A stretch of 45,252 bases of DNA from Lachnospiraceae bacterium. GTDB lineage: Bacteria; Bacillota; Clostridia; Lachnospirales; Lachnospiraceae. Location: contig JAFZOS010000067.1 of the NCBI GenBank assembly GCA_017550535.1, positions 1-45,252 on the forward strand, in the 5' to 3' direction. The notes beneath the pieces were generated by a model. It saw only the letters and a list, made by a program, of their open reading frames with translations, was not told the origin of the DNA and ran no database searches. Below are positions 18,274 through 25,963 of the stretch, piece after piece; position 1 is the stretch's first letter, and the number at the start of each line of letters is the position of its first letter. The position numbers and the translations under genes are program-made.

Positions 18274-19437
18274 ATGGATAAAAGAAAAATAGGAGTATTG
18301 TTAACAGTGTCATTACTGGCTGTATCACTGCCGCCCGTAAATACGGGCTATGCGGCCGAACGTGACGATATCATAAGCGAAACCCTTGAGACCGTGCCGG
18401 ATGCCGGTTATGAGCTCGGTGATTCTACGGAGCGTCCCGACGGAATAGTACAGAGGACCGTTAAGACAACGGCGGTCGATGAAGACGGCGGCACATCCAC
18501 CGAGGTTGTGGAGGTGACGGGACATTCGTCGATGCCTGATTCTGCAGAGATAGGACTGTATCCCGAGGATGTAGTTAACATGGTGATGCCGGTGATCCCC
18601 GAGGATACGTATGATTTTGTCATGGATTCGCAGGATCTTTTGAGCCAATACAGCATATTCAGGGACACCTACGAGCCGGCAAGCCTGTATTTTACGAATT
18701 CCTACGGGGAAAAGACGCACACCTGCATCTCTGATGTGGCGCTTGCGAAAAACAAGAGCTCGGTGCCGGTCGTGCTGCGTGTGACTCTCCAGATCGAGAA
18801 TGAGAATGACTGGCCCGTAAACTATACGGATATGGATTCGGTCGAGGCCGATGATGAGAAAAACGTATCGTTTGCCCTTATCCCGGTGTCGGTAAATGAG
18901 ATAGATCCGGATGATGCGTCTGATGAAGGAAACATGGACGCTAATGAGGATAGCAACATAGAAGATATCGTGGAAGAGGATATCATAGATGAGGAGCCTG
19001 CAAACGGGATATCGGTCACGAATCATATCACAGATGCCGGCAGTGAAGCTGACAAAACGGAAACCGGTTCGGATTCTGAAGATAATGGCGCTCCTGCGGA
19101 CGAAACCCCGGATTACGAGCTTTATGAAGATAAGATGATATGCGTTGACGAAGAGGGAAAGGCCGAGATGGTCCTGCTTCTTCCCGGAACGCCCGATAAT
19201 TTCGATATAATAGACGGAAGATACATGGCAAAGGATGACGCTGTATGGTCTACGCTCGGATTTGCGGTAAAGGGCGCATGCAACAGGCAGGCCGACTGGA
19301 AGGAGATAGACGAGCGCGCGGCAAACGGCGAGGGCCTTAATATCCGTATCTCGTACCGGATGGATACATTAACCGAAGAAGAGACGGAGCTTTTAAAGGC
19401 CGGAGAATCAATATTTACCATGTTTAACCGCGAATAA
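18274..19437 (+). CDS. Secreted protein, module copy 1
   Basis: 387 residues, ATG at 18274 with GGAGG at 18263-18267, 12 nt after the upstream stop. Sec-type signal peptide (KRKIGVLLTVSLLAVSLPPV, cleavage probably after GYAA). The mature part is very acidic, with a low-complexity stretch at about 210-280. Conserved patches shared with the protein at 24066: PEDTYDFVMDSQDLL (there ADATYAFEIDPEGLL), SDVALAKNKSSVPVVLRVTL (there SNIAKVINKSTKAKTVKVTV), and FAVKGACNRQADW with IRISYRM. No sortase signal or membrane anchor. Probably a surface-exposed or fibre-forming protein working with the preceding membrane protein; family not recognised. Confidence 0.78.
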   Translation: MDKRKIGVLLTVSLLAVSLPPVNTGYAAERDDIISETLETVPDAGYELGDSTERPDGIVQRTVKTTAVDEDGGTSTEVVEVTGHSSMPDSAEIGLYPEDVVNMVMPVIPEDTYDFVMDSQDLLSQYSIFRDTYEPASLYFTNSYGEKTHTCISDVALAKNKSSVPVVLRVTLQIENENDWPVNYTDMDSVEADDEKNVSFALIPVSVNEIDPDDASDEGNMDANEDSNIEDIVEEDIIDEEPANGISVTNHITDAGSEADKTETGSDSEDNGAPADETPDYELYEDKMICVDEEGKAEMVLLLPGTPDNFDIIDGRYMAKDDAVWSTLGFAVKGACNRQADWKEIDERAANGEGLNIRISYRMDTLTEEETELLKAGESIFTMFNRE

Positions 19438-19467
19438 GGTTTGATGATTGATTGACAGTGTGGATGT

Positions 19468-19503
19468 CCCCCTGAGATGTTTATACATTTCAGGGGGTTT
19501 TTG
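19468..19503 (+). terminator. Rho-independent terminator
   Basis: The arms CCCCCTGAGATGT (19468-19480) and ACATTTCAGGGGG (19485-19497) pair over 13 bp (one G-T) with a TTAT loop, followed by TTTTTTG. It ends the module copy 1 operon. Confidence 0.92.
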
Positions 19504-19538
19504 TATGCATGGGAGAGATTTTGCTTTATAATGGAGAT

Positions 19539-20021
19539 ATGAGCGAGAAGATAAAGATCGGTGTCAGCATCGACCCTGAGTGTGAACAGCCGCAGGTGTT
19601 GATAAAGACAGCCGAGAGGAATGAACTTATCGAAAACATAATAAAGGCGGTTGAGCAGTGTGCGCGGGGAGGCGCTCCAAAGATCACGGTCTATGACGGT
19701 GAAAGGATCGTATTTCTTGATGAAGAGGACATTATCCGCGTTTATGTGGAAAACCGTATGCTGACGGTATGCGCCTCGCAGGGAAGGTTCACTTCGAGGA
19801 TGACTCTTAAGGAGTTTGAAGAAAACCTTGACAGCGAGATGTTTGTCCGCGTCAGCAGGTTTGAGATAGTGAACCTTAAAAGGGTGGCAAGCTTTGATCT
19901 GAGCGTTGCGGGTACCATTGCGATCACGTTTGAGGATGGGGGAGAAACCTGGGTTGCAAGGAGATGTGTAGGAAATATCCGGGAGAAGTTAAGCGCAATC
20001 AGTAAGGGGGGGCAGAAATAA
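19539..20021 (+). CDS. LytTR-domain DNA-binding regulator
   Basis: 160 residues from ATG 19539; an in-frame ATG at 19509 lies at the terminator edge and has no ribosome site. The C-terminal two thirds is a LytTR domain: ITVYDGERIVFLDEEDIIRV, YVENRMLTVCASQGRFTSRM, LKEFEENLDSEMFVRVSRFE and IVNLKRVASFD. There is no receiver domain, so it is the small type that pairs with a DUF3021 membrane protein. A TATAAT at 19527-19532 would place the transcript start on the ATG itself, so the mRNA may be leaderless. The stop codon overlaps the next ATG by one base (TAATG). Confidence 0.9.
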   Translation: MSEKIKIGVSIDPECEQPQVLIKTAERNELIENIIKAVEQCARGGAPKITVYDGERIVFLDEEDIIRVYVENRMLTVCASQGRFTSRMTLKEFEENLDSEMFVRVSRFEIVNLKRVASFDLSVAGTIAITFEDGGETWVARRCVGNIREKLSAISKGGQK

Positions 20022-20452
20022 TGAATAAGTTACTTAAAAGAGCCCTGATACTTGGGTGTATAGGATTTTTTCTGGGAACTGCGATAGGCTTTTTCATGTA
20101 TTGCATTACGGATGTCAAGACGCTATGGGAACAGCCGTTTAACGGGCATTCAATGTTTAAACTGTTAGTCGGCGGATTGCAGGGTTTCCTCGCCATGAGC
20201 ACGACGGTTGTATATGATATAGAGAGCTGGAGCATCGCGCGTTCGACGTTCACGCATTTTGTGATCACCGCCGGCGGCTTTTTCACCATGGGATACTTTC
20301 AGGAATGGCTGATACCCGGGGATATCTTCTTCTGTATCATGGCGGTATCTTTTGTCGTAGTGTATTTCATTATCTGGCTGATACAGTACCTTATTTATCT
20401 TCATAATATAAAGCAGATGAACAACGACCTTGAGAAGATGAAGAAGGGCTGA
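20021..20452 (+). CDS. DUF3021-family membrane protein
   Basis: 143 residues with AAGGGGGGGC at 20004-20012. Four membrane helices: LILGCIGFFLGTAIGFFMYC, LLVGGLQGFLAMSTTVVYD, TFTHFVITAGGFFTMGYF and IFFCIMAVSFVVVYFIIWLI, with a charged tail. LytTR-DUF3021 pairs are widespread in Firmicutes. The membrane protein is thought to restrain or inform the LytTR regulator, and the pair usually autoregulates; the target here is unknown. Confidence 0.88.
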   Translation: MNKLLKRALILGCIGFFLGTAIGFFMYCITDVKTLWEQPFNGHSMFKLLVGGLQGFLAMSTTVVYDIESWSIARSTFTHFVITAGGFFTMGYFQEWLIPGDIFFCIMAVSFVVVYFIIWLIQYLIYLHNIKQMNNDLEKMKKG

Positions 20453-20483
20453 CCGGCTATAAGGATATTTGCAATTGTTTTTG

Positions 20484-20546
20484 TTTGACGTGCGTCAAAT
20501 TATAGTGCATAATGATATTAAACACTATTGTTTGACGTGCGTCAAA
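20484..20546 (+). promoter_or_regulatory. Promoter with two identical 16-bp operators
   Basis: The perfect palindrome TTTGACGTGCGTCAAA occurs at 20484-20499 and 20531-20546, 47 bp apart. The first supplies the -35 box TTGACG (20485-20490); after a 17-nt spacer comes CATAAT (20508-20513). The second lies about 11-26 bp after the expected transcript start. A dimeric repressor bound at both sites would block initiation, which suggests autoregulation by the HTH protein of the downstream operon. Confidence 0.8.
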
Positions 20547-20588
20547 TATTTTGCCATTATTTACGGAATCTAAACGGAGAAAACACAC

Positions 20589-21383
20589 ATGATCAAGAAG
20601 GATCTGACTTACCTGCAATGGTCACATGTAAGGAGTTCGAGCGGAACAGCCGGGACTTTCCTTAAGTCGCAGTCATCGCTTAACGGTGAGAAGAAATACT
20701 ACAAGCTGTCAAATTTCGATCCGGTGAAGGGCATTGTGGGCCATGAATGCATTAATGAGATAATTGTCGACCGGCTGCTAACGATACTTGGCGTGGAGCA
20801 TTTAAGCTATGAGCTCATATTTGCCGATGTCGAGATAGAGGGAAATACATACAGTACCTATCTGTGTGCGTCGGGCGACTTTAAAAAGCGGGGCGAAAGC
20901 AAGGCTGCGCTTGATAATTACTATGCGGTCAATGCCTTTAAGGGAGAATCACACTACGATTTCTGCGTCCGCCAGGGCTTCAGGGACTATATCGATACCA
21001 TGATAGCCGTTGATTATATCATCCTTAACAGGGACAGACACGGCGCAAATATCGAAGTGCTGCGGAATGCGGGGGCGCACTCGATAAGGATAGCACCCCT
21101 GTTCGATCATGGATCATCCCTGATGTGCGCATGTTTATCCGAAGATGAGGCGGACAGGTTTGACGTAATGGAAGAAAGGCGCTGTAACAACTTTATCGGA
21201 GGATCATCCTGCCTTGAAAACCTTGAGCTTATAAAGGGAAGAAAGGATCTGTTTAAAGGGAAGCTGTCCCCTGCGGATAAGGATGTCTTATTTAGCGGGC
21301 TTGAAGGAGCCTTGCCCGAGATATTTGTTAACAAAATATGGGACATGATATATGGAAGGTATAAGGTATATGAAAGCCTTTGA
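20589..21383 (+). CDS. HipA-like Ser/Thr kinase, minimal form
   Basis: 264 residues, ATG at 20589 (CGGAG about 10 nt upstream). HipA C-terminal kinase signatures: KYYKLSNFD (nucleotide-binding Lys region), YIILNRDRHGANIEVL with the catalytic loop Asn147-Arg-Asp149-Arg-His151, and PLFDHGSSL with the metal-binding Asp173. The HipA N-terminal subdomain is missing, since canonical HipA is about 440 residues. Known HipA toxins phosphorylate glutamyl-tRNA synthetase and are neutralised by a DNA-binding partner. Here the kinase gene comes first and overlaps the HTH gene by 14 nt, the reverse of classical hipBA. Target and toxicity are inferred. Confidence 0.85.
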   Translation: MIKKDLTYLQWSHVRSSSGTAGTFLKSQSSLNGEKKYYKLSNFDPVKGIVGHECINEIIVDRLLTILGVEHLSYELIFADVEIEGNTYSTYLCASGDFKKRGESKAALDNYYAVNAFKGESHYDFCVRQGFRDYIDTMIAVDYIILNRDRHGANIEVLRNAGAHSIRIAPLFDHGSSLMCACLSEDEADRFDVMEERRCNNFIGGSSCLENLELIKGRKDLFKGKLSPADKDVLFSGLEGALPEIFVNKIWDMIYGRYKVYESL

Positions 21384-22161
21384 GATAATTGATGAAGAAA
21401 GCAGGATACCGGTCGGTGTGCTTATGTATTATGAAGCGGAAGGCGCTTATATCATTGAGCTTAATGATATGCTTGATGAGTGGAGTGCGCCGCTTTTGTT
21501 TACCGGGTATATAAAGCAGGGTCTATATACGATCCCGAGAAATATAAGCGCCATGTGGGTCAGGGAAAGGGTCATACCCAGCAGCAGGCAGAACATAAGC
21601 AATATACTGGCAAACCATAAGCTAAGATCATATGACGAAATGAAGCTCCTCGAGCTGTCGCACGGAAGATGCGCCCAGGACAGCCTGTACATAAGGAAGC
21701 TGGATGAGCTTCCCGGTTATGTTAGGGAAAGGATGACCCGGAACATAAAGGAGTGTATCGTATCGCCCGGAGGGTATATTATATGCTTTTTTGCCGATGA
21801 AACGGTAAAGAGGATAACCCTGTCGGATATTGAGGACGTTGAAGGAGCAGACAAGGTAACAGGGAACAGGGAGCTGTTTATGTCCGGAAAGGTCGGCATT
21901 GGCGGATATTCCGTTGTTTTTAATGACTCTATCGATATCCCCGCACATGTATTATATGGAAGGGGAGCAGACCTGCCGCTAAAGCTGGATGATTTTATTA
22001 CGTTTGTGAAGGATAATATCTTAGATACCACCGAGTGCTGTAAGACCCTCGACTGTTCCCGCCAGAACCTTTCATATATGGTCGGGAAGAATCAATTGCA
22101 CCCGGTTAAGGAAGGCGTCAAAGGTAATTTATACCTTAAGGGTGATGTGTTGACCTTATAG
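21370..22161 (+). CDS. HTH-containing partner of the HipA-like kinase
   Basis: 263 residues from ATG 21370 (GGAAGG at 21354-21359). The in-frame ATG at 21352 is less likely because it has no ribosome site. The N-terminal part is alpha/beta (GVLMYYEAEGAYIIEL), with R/S-rich helices to about residue 125. A DUF2442-like strand-rich segment follows (GYIICFFADETVKRITLSDI, PAHVLYGRGADLPL). At the C-terminus is an excisionase/MerR-like helix-turn-helix (CKTLDCSRQNLSYMV, HPVKEGVKGNLYLKGDVL). It is probably the antitoxin and repressor acting on the paired palindromes at 20484-20546. Domain assignments beyond the HTH are tentative. Confidence 0.75.
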   Translation: MKAFEIIDEESRIPVGVLMYYEAEGAYIIELNDMLDEWSAPLLFTGYIKQGLYTIPRNISAMWVRERVIPSSRQNISNILANHKLRSYDEMKLLELSHGRCAQDSLYIRKLDELPGYVRERMTRNIKECIVSPGGYIICFFADETVKRITLSDIEDVEGADKVTGNRELFMSGKVGIGGYSVVFNDSIDIPAHVLYGRGADLPLKLDDFITFVKDNILDTTECCKTLDCSRQNLSYMVGKNQLHPVKEGVKGNLYLKGDVLTL

Positions 22162-22187
22162 GTGATGCGACAGTCTTTAAATATTCA

Positions 22188-22216
22188 TTGACACACATAC
22201 AAGGATAATTTATACT
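22188..22216 (+). promoter_or_regulatory. Strong predicted promoter for the coiled-coil gene
   Basis: TTGACA (22188-22193), 17-nt spacer, TATACT (22211-22216). The predicted leader of about 180 nt contains the 34-bp element at 22246-22279. Confidence 0.75.
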
Positions 22217-22245
22217 ACAACATATATACAATTGAATTAGATAAA

Positions 22246-22279
22246 CATATAGGCTTCCGGACGTTCGTCCATATTTCCC
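22246..22279 (+). repeat. Shared leader element, copy A
   Basis: 34 bp matching the segment at 39478-39511 at 31 positions. Its centre GGACGTTCGTCC folds as a 5-bp stem with a 2-nt loop and is followed by the conserved TATTTCCC. It lies about 23 nt after the predicted transcript start. Confidence 0.75.
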
Positions 22280-22404
22280 AATAAGTGTTTGATTATTGTT
22301 TCAGGGTAGATTATAATTTTAGCACAAAGCATTATAGATCTTTTCTGTATACATCTTTACCCTATATGATTATCTATCAGTTTTGGGTAAAGGAGGTGAA
22401 AGAA

Positions 22405-22974
22405 ATGGCATTGACAAAGCAAGATCTGCAGGCAATTAAAGAAGTAGTTAAAGAGAGTGTTCAGGGTATTGAGACACGAATGGACGGCCTGGAAACTCAT
22501 ATGGACGGTCTGGAGACTCGAATGGATGGTCTTGAGACACGAATGGACGGCCTGGAAACTCATATGGCCGGTCTTGAGACTCGAATGGACGGCCTTGAGA
22601 CACGAATGGACGGGCTGGAAACTCGAATGGACGGTCTGGAAACTCGAATGGACGGCTTGGAGACTCGAATGGACGGTCTGGAGACTCGAATGGATGGCCT
22701 GGAAACTCGAATGGACAGGGTTGAAACCCGCCTTGATGGAGTAGAAACCCGCCTTGATAACTTGGAGCATGATGTTACGGAAATCAAGGTTGTTCAACTT
22801 GAGAATAGAATTATCCCGCTGCTTGACGAAGTTGCAGCAAACTATATGGCAGCATCGGACAGATTTTTCAAGTATGCGGACATGTTTGAAAAGAAGATAT
22901 CCTATATAGATACTATAGGCGAAGTTGTTACGGAGCATTCAAGACAGATCAGGGAACTTCAGGCCCTGGCATAA
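22405..22974 (+). CDS. Heptad-repeat coiled-coil protein
   Basis: 189 residues from ATG 22405 with a near-perfect AGGAGGTGA at 22391-22399; the open frame upstream to 22285 is leader. The N-terminal helix (LTKQDLQAIKEVVKESVQG) is followed by 14 exact or near-exact 7-residue units of ETRMDGL type (residues about 23-120). Hydrophobic Met and Leu sit at the a/d positions of a parallel coiled coil. A C-terminal helical region follows (EIKVVQLENRIIPLLDEVAA, VVTEHSRQIRELQ). No signal peptide or membrane segment. Probably an oligomeric cytoplasmic rod; function unknown. Confidence 0.85.
   Translation: MALTKQDLQAIKEVVKESVQGIETRMDGLETHMDGLETRMDGLETRMDGLETHMAGLETRMDGLETRMDGLETRMDGLETRMDGLETRMDGLETRMDGLETRMDRVETRLDGVETRLDNLEHDVTEIKVVQLENRIIPLLDEVAANYMAASDRFFKYADMFEKKISYIDTIGEVVTEHSRQIRELQALA
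22471..22764 (+). repeat. In-frame 21-bp tandem repeat, 14 units
   Basis: Fourteen consecutive 21-bp units of the form GARACWCRWATGGACGGYCT, each encoding ETRMDGL or a close variant; the last three units diverge (ETRMDRV, ETRLDGV, ETRLDNL). Synonymous changes are scattered, but the central units are almost identical. That favours recent unit gain or loss by slippage or recombination. Confidence 0.92.
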
Positions 22975-23056
22975 ACTCCTGACCGCTTAGACACCCAAAT
23001 CGACCGCTTAAGCAAATCGTATATTCATTCCCACCCATATGTGATAACATAGGGGC

Positions 23057-23179
23057 ATCAAACATCAATGCCATTTTGAACCCCTGCCCCGTTTCAGGGA
23101 GAAAAAATGGCATTAAATTTCAATTCAGGTATAAAGTATTTCGGAAATGGGCCGATACTATATCTAGTTGATGTTTGAT
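23057..23179 (+). repeat. Nested inverted repeat enclosing a 23-codon ORF
   Basis: The outer arms ATCAAACATCAA (23057-23068) and TTGATGTTTGAT (23168-23179) pair perfectly over 12 bp. The inner arms AATGCCATTTT (23067-23077) and AAAATGGCATT (23104-23114) pair over 11 bp, with a further CCCTG/CAGGG stem inside. Outer and inner arms overlap by two bases. This is the main content of the roughly 380-base gap between the coiled-coil gene and module copy 2. It may be a small non-autonomous element with 12-bp ends or a folding leader; no target-site duplication is evident. Confidence 0.6.
23107..23178 (+). CDS. Possible small ORF inside the inverted repeat
   Basis: 23 residues (MALNFNSGIKYFGNGPILYL followed by VDV) from ATG 23107 to TGA 23176-23178, with CAGGGAG about 6 nt upstream. 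The start codon lies in the 3' arm of the inner stem and the stop lies in the outer arm, so folding would hide the start. No homologue recognised. It could equally be chance. Confidence 0.25.
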   Translation: MALNFNSGIKYFGNGPILYLVDV

Positions 23180-23218
23180 AAATACTTGTCACATTAAGCA
23201 AGAAACTTGATAAAGTTC

Positions 23219-23247
23219 TTGCGAAATCACTCAGTTTCATGTATAAT
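23219..23247 (+). promoter_or_regulatory. Predicted promoter of module copy 2
   Basis: TTGCGA (23219-23224), 17-nt spacer, TATAAT (23242-23247), about 100 nt before the membrane-protein gene. Confidence 0.6.
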
Positions 23248-23356
23248 ATTTACGTGTAACTGAAGATGTATTCACGATTTTTCGTGACGCGCAAACAGAC
23301 GTGATAACGCACGGATGCAAACGGGATCGCGAGAAAGGAGGATGGGGCAGAAAATA

Positions 23357-23935
23357 ATGGGAGACATGAAGGGCCCGGATCAGGTCGTGGAAAAGGGGAG
23401 CAGCAGTGGGAGCGGCTCCAAAAAGAAGTACATCATCATAGGTATCGTGGCAGCGGTCATTATCCTTGCTTTGGTAGGCGTGATAATATTCCTGCTTATG
23501 AAGAAGGACAAACCGGCAGATGCAGCGGCACCCGAGGATGGTAAGAGAGAGGTTCTTGTAACGGAGGAAAACGTGCAGGATGTAGTTGAGCAGATGGAGC
23601 AACAGGAAAACGTTCCTCAAGGCTACTACACCGTAACGCAGAACTATGAATGGCACTTTCCTAAAGGAAATGCAGAATCAAGCGATGCACACGTTGAAAA
23701 CCTCCCGGAGAACACAAACGATGTGTACTTTGATCTATTCCTGGCCGACAACGATCAGGAGCCGATTTATCAGTCACCTGTGATACCGCTAGGAGCGGTA
23801 CTTGAGAACTTCAAGCTTGATAAGAAGCTTTCGAAAGGAACTTATGACTGCATCATGGTGTACCACCTGGTTGACAAGGATCAGAATTCGATCAGCACGG
23901 TAAGCATGAAGGTCAAGGTGATAATCGAAAACTAA
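23357..23935 (+). CDS. Single-pass membrane protein, module copy 2
   Basis: 192 residues from ATG 23357. In-frame ATGs at 23315 and 23342 exist, but AAAGGAGG at 23334-23341 abuts 23342 and is 15 nt from 23357, so the start is uncertain. A Gly/Ser/Lys-rich cytoplasmic segment precedes one helix (YIIIGIVAAVIILALVGVII). The extracellular domain is paralogous to the protein at 17725: VTEENVQDVVEQMEQ, NYEWHFPKGN, DVYFDLFLADNDQEPIYQSP, VIPLGAVL, MVYHLVDKDQNSIS. It is followed by its secreted partner after 130 bases. Function unknown; likely surface assembly or anchoring. Confidence 0.8.
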   Translation: MGDMKGPDQVVEKGSSSGSGSKKKYIIIGIVAAVIILALVGVIIFLLMKKDKPADAAAPEDGKREVLVTEENVQDVVEQMEQQENVPQGYYTVTQNYEWHFPKGNAESSDAHVENLPENTNDVYFDLFLADNDQEPIYQSPVIPLGAVLENFKLDKKLSKGTYDCIMVYHLVDKDQNSISTVSMKVKVIIEN

Positions 23936-24065
23936 CCGGAAGGCTCCAAAGGATGGGTGCATGAAGGGACAGGCTTATCAACAGACGGACTCAATTTAGA
24001 TCAACATGTATTGCAAGGATTGCAACTAAAAACAAACATTTTTAGAAAGGTCAAGGAGGATCATT

Positions 24066-25865
24066 ATGAATTACAAGAAAATTACAGCAACATTATTAAC
24101 AGCAGTTTTAGTAGTAGCTAATTGTGTACCGGCTTTAGCAGCAAGTGGAAATGCTAGCGGTGAAGGTATCGTTGAGTATGATAACTCTAAAGCTATTGCT
24201 TACGATAGCGTAACTGTACCGACGATGGTAGCTGATGCAACTTATGCTTTTGAGATCGATCCCGAGGGATTGCTTAAGGGTTTTGGTGGCGAAGGTTATG
24301 AGACAGGTACTGTATACTTTACAGCGATTGACGATCCTGCAAGCGTTGCCGGAAAAACTACCAAAACCGAGAGTACTACTACGACGGTAACCCTTTATAA
24401 GAAGACGTATGTAGCTCAGGAAGCTTCCAGTGGCAAATGGTCTGGAGTGGTTAAGACATGGACCGACAGCCAAAAGGAAGTAAACGATGGTTTCTTTGTT
24501 TGGACGCCGCTCTCGACGGCACCTAGCGGATTTACCGGCGGAACATCGGGTGAATATACTGCGTTAACCAGTGCTAATATTACAAACTGGTTCTCGGTAG
24601 AAGATGATAAGTCCATAAAGCTGCTTCCTAACTATAAGGCAGGAACGAATGTTTGTGACGGTAAGCTGTACAAGGCTACGTACACTGCATTAACCGATAA
24701 CAAGGTTGAGGATTCTGTAGAAGATCCGATCAGCAATTATGTTACATTGGGAGATGCAAATGCTGTTACAGCAGTAGCTAATCTTTATAAGAACACTGCA
24801 ACATCAGGCGATCCTGTATATGCAGAAGCAACAAAGGACGATGTTACATACACCGCTGCAACTGCTAAGCATTGTGGTACATCCAATATTGCAAAGGTTA
24901 TAAACAAGTCTACCAAGGCTAAAACAGTTAAGGTTACTGTAACTCTTAGCAATGCTACCGGATTAACCATTAAGAATAGCAACAGCTTTACTGATGATAA
25001 TAATGCAAGTATCTATGTAGCAGCTATGAATGGCTCAACTGCAGTTCCTCTCGCAGAGGATAACGGAGTTGTAAAGGCTGAGTTTACTGCTGACATAGCA
25101 GCAGCAACTGATGCAGGTGAAACTCTTTATCAGACCGATGCAAGGGATGAAAAGACCGGCGGTCACATTTATAAGAGATATACCGGTCCGGCACCGTCTT
25201 ATACAAACCATTCATTCAGCTTAACTGCAGCTGCTAATAACACCGCAGGTGCTAAGGATGCATGGAAGGCATATTCTAAGGCTGTTACAGCAGCTACAAA
25301 GCCTTCAATCAACGTAGTATATGATGTAAGCGATTATGTAGAAGCACCTACAACCTATACTGTAACCTACAATGCTAACTACGAAGGTGCTGATCCTGCA
25401 ACTGCTACAGAGACTGTTGAGGTAGGAAGCAATCCTGAAGGTCCTGAAACAGCATTTGAGCGTGAAGGATATCATCAGGATGGTTGGTTAGATGATGCTG
25501 AAGGCGATGCAGTAGATCTTGACGATGTAACATCAGCAACAACGCTGTATGCTAATTGGGTAGAGGATGTTGTAGCACCTACAGTAGCAAAGACATCATA
25601 TAGCAAGACGGAGTATGGTACTTCAGGCGTTGAGATTACCTTTAATCCTGGAACTTATACAGATGGTATAACAGCTGTTAAGTGGAGTTCATCTAATGAT
25701 AGTAGTGCATCTTGGGCCGAATATGGTTCACCTGCAGCATATTACACTATAGATGATAATACAATTGAAGTTGGTACAAAGATATTCACAAGTCCTGGAA
25801 CAAGGTATTGGAGAGTTTACTTTGCTGATGATGTTTACGTAACACTTACATTTACGATGGATTAA
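24066..25865 (+). CDS. Large secreted protein with InlB B-repeat, module copy 2
   Basis: 599 residues, ATG at 24066 with AAGGAGG at 24053-24059. Signal peptide (KKITATLLTAVLVVANCVPA, cleavage probably near ALAA). The conserved module region starts with VPTMVADATYAFEIDPEGLL. A T/A/S-rich body follows. At about residues 432-498 there is a Listeria-Bacteroides (InlB B-type) repeat: YTVTYNANYEGADPATATET, GYHQDGW, TTLYANW. The C-terminus is a beta-rich domain ending in YVTLTFTMD. No LPxTG signal or terminal helix, so retention must be non-covalent or via the partner membrane protein. Thr/Ala-rich composition and low-GC codon use differ from copy 1. Confidence 0.82.
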   Translation: MNYKKITATLLTAVLVVANCVPALAASGNASGEGIVEYDNSKAIAYDSVTVPTMVADATYAFEIDPEGLLKGFGGEGYETGTVYFTAIDDPASVAGKTTKTESTTTTVTLYKKTYVAQEASSGKWSGVVKTWTDSQKEVNDGFFVWTPLSTAPSGFTGGTSGEYTALTSANITNWFSVEDDKSIKLLPNYKAGTNVCDGKLYKATYTALTDNKVEDSVEDPISNYVTLGDANAVTAVANLYKNTATSGDPVYAEATKDDVTYTAATAKHCGTSNIAKVINKSTKAKTVKVTVTLSNATGLTIKNSNSFTDDNNASIYVAAMNGSTAVPLAEDNGVVKAEFTADIAAATDAGETLYQTDARDEKTGGHIYKRYTGPAPSYTNHSFSLTAAANNTAGAKDAWKAYSKAVTAATKPSINVVYDVSDYVEAPTTYTVTYNANYEGADPATATETVEVGSNPEGPETAFEREGYHQDGWLDDAEGDAVDLDDVTSATTLYANWVEDVVAPTVAKTSYSKTEYGTSGVEITFNPGTYTDGITAVKWSSSNDSSASWAEYGSPAAYYTIDDNTIEVGTKIFTSPGTRYWRVYFADDVYVTLTFTMD

Positions 25866-25907
25866 TTACTTTGGTTTTATCGTAGCTAAATACTGCAGAT
25901 TAAGAAA

Positions 25908-25945
25908 AGCACATTTGCCACGCACCTTTAGGTGCGTGGCGTGCT
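25908..25945 (+). terminator. Stem-loop without T-tract after module copy 2
   Basis: GCCACGCACC (25917-25926) and GGTGCGTGGC (25931-25940) form a perfect 10-bp stem with a TTTA loop. Outer AGCAC/GTGCT arms (25908-25912, 25941-25945) add five pairs across a bulge. There is no T-run directly after it, so termination is uncertain; it may protect mRNA ends or attenuate entry into the glycan locus. Confidence 0.5.
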
Positions 25946-25963
25946 GTATCTAGAGGTTTTATA

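Noticed and set aside
19453-19481. TTGACA at 19453 as a promoter for the LytTR gene
   Set aside because: It has no matching -10 box at 16-18 nt and any transcript would run straight into the terminator at 19468. The shared ATTGACAGTGTGG with 39431-39443 is noted but probably chance.
22471-22764. CRISPR-like array of short regular repeats
   Set aside because: The repeats are 21-bp tandem units without spacers, in frame within a coiled-coil gene.
22560-22938. Minus-strand open frames across the heptad repeats
   Set aside because: A repeat with a period of three codons stays open on all frames; only the + frame has a ribosome site and a plausible fold.
24129-24160. Sortase or pilin processing signal in the secreted module proteins
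   Set aside because: Searched both proteins for LPxTG-like ends, terminal hydrophobic segments and prepilin motifs; none found.
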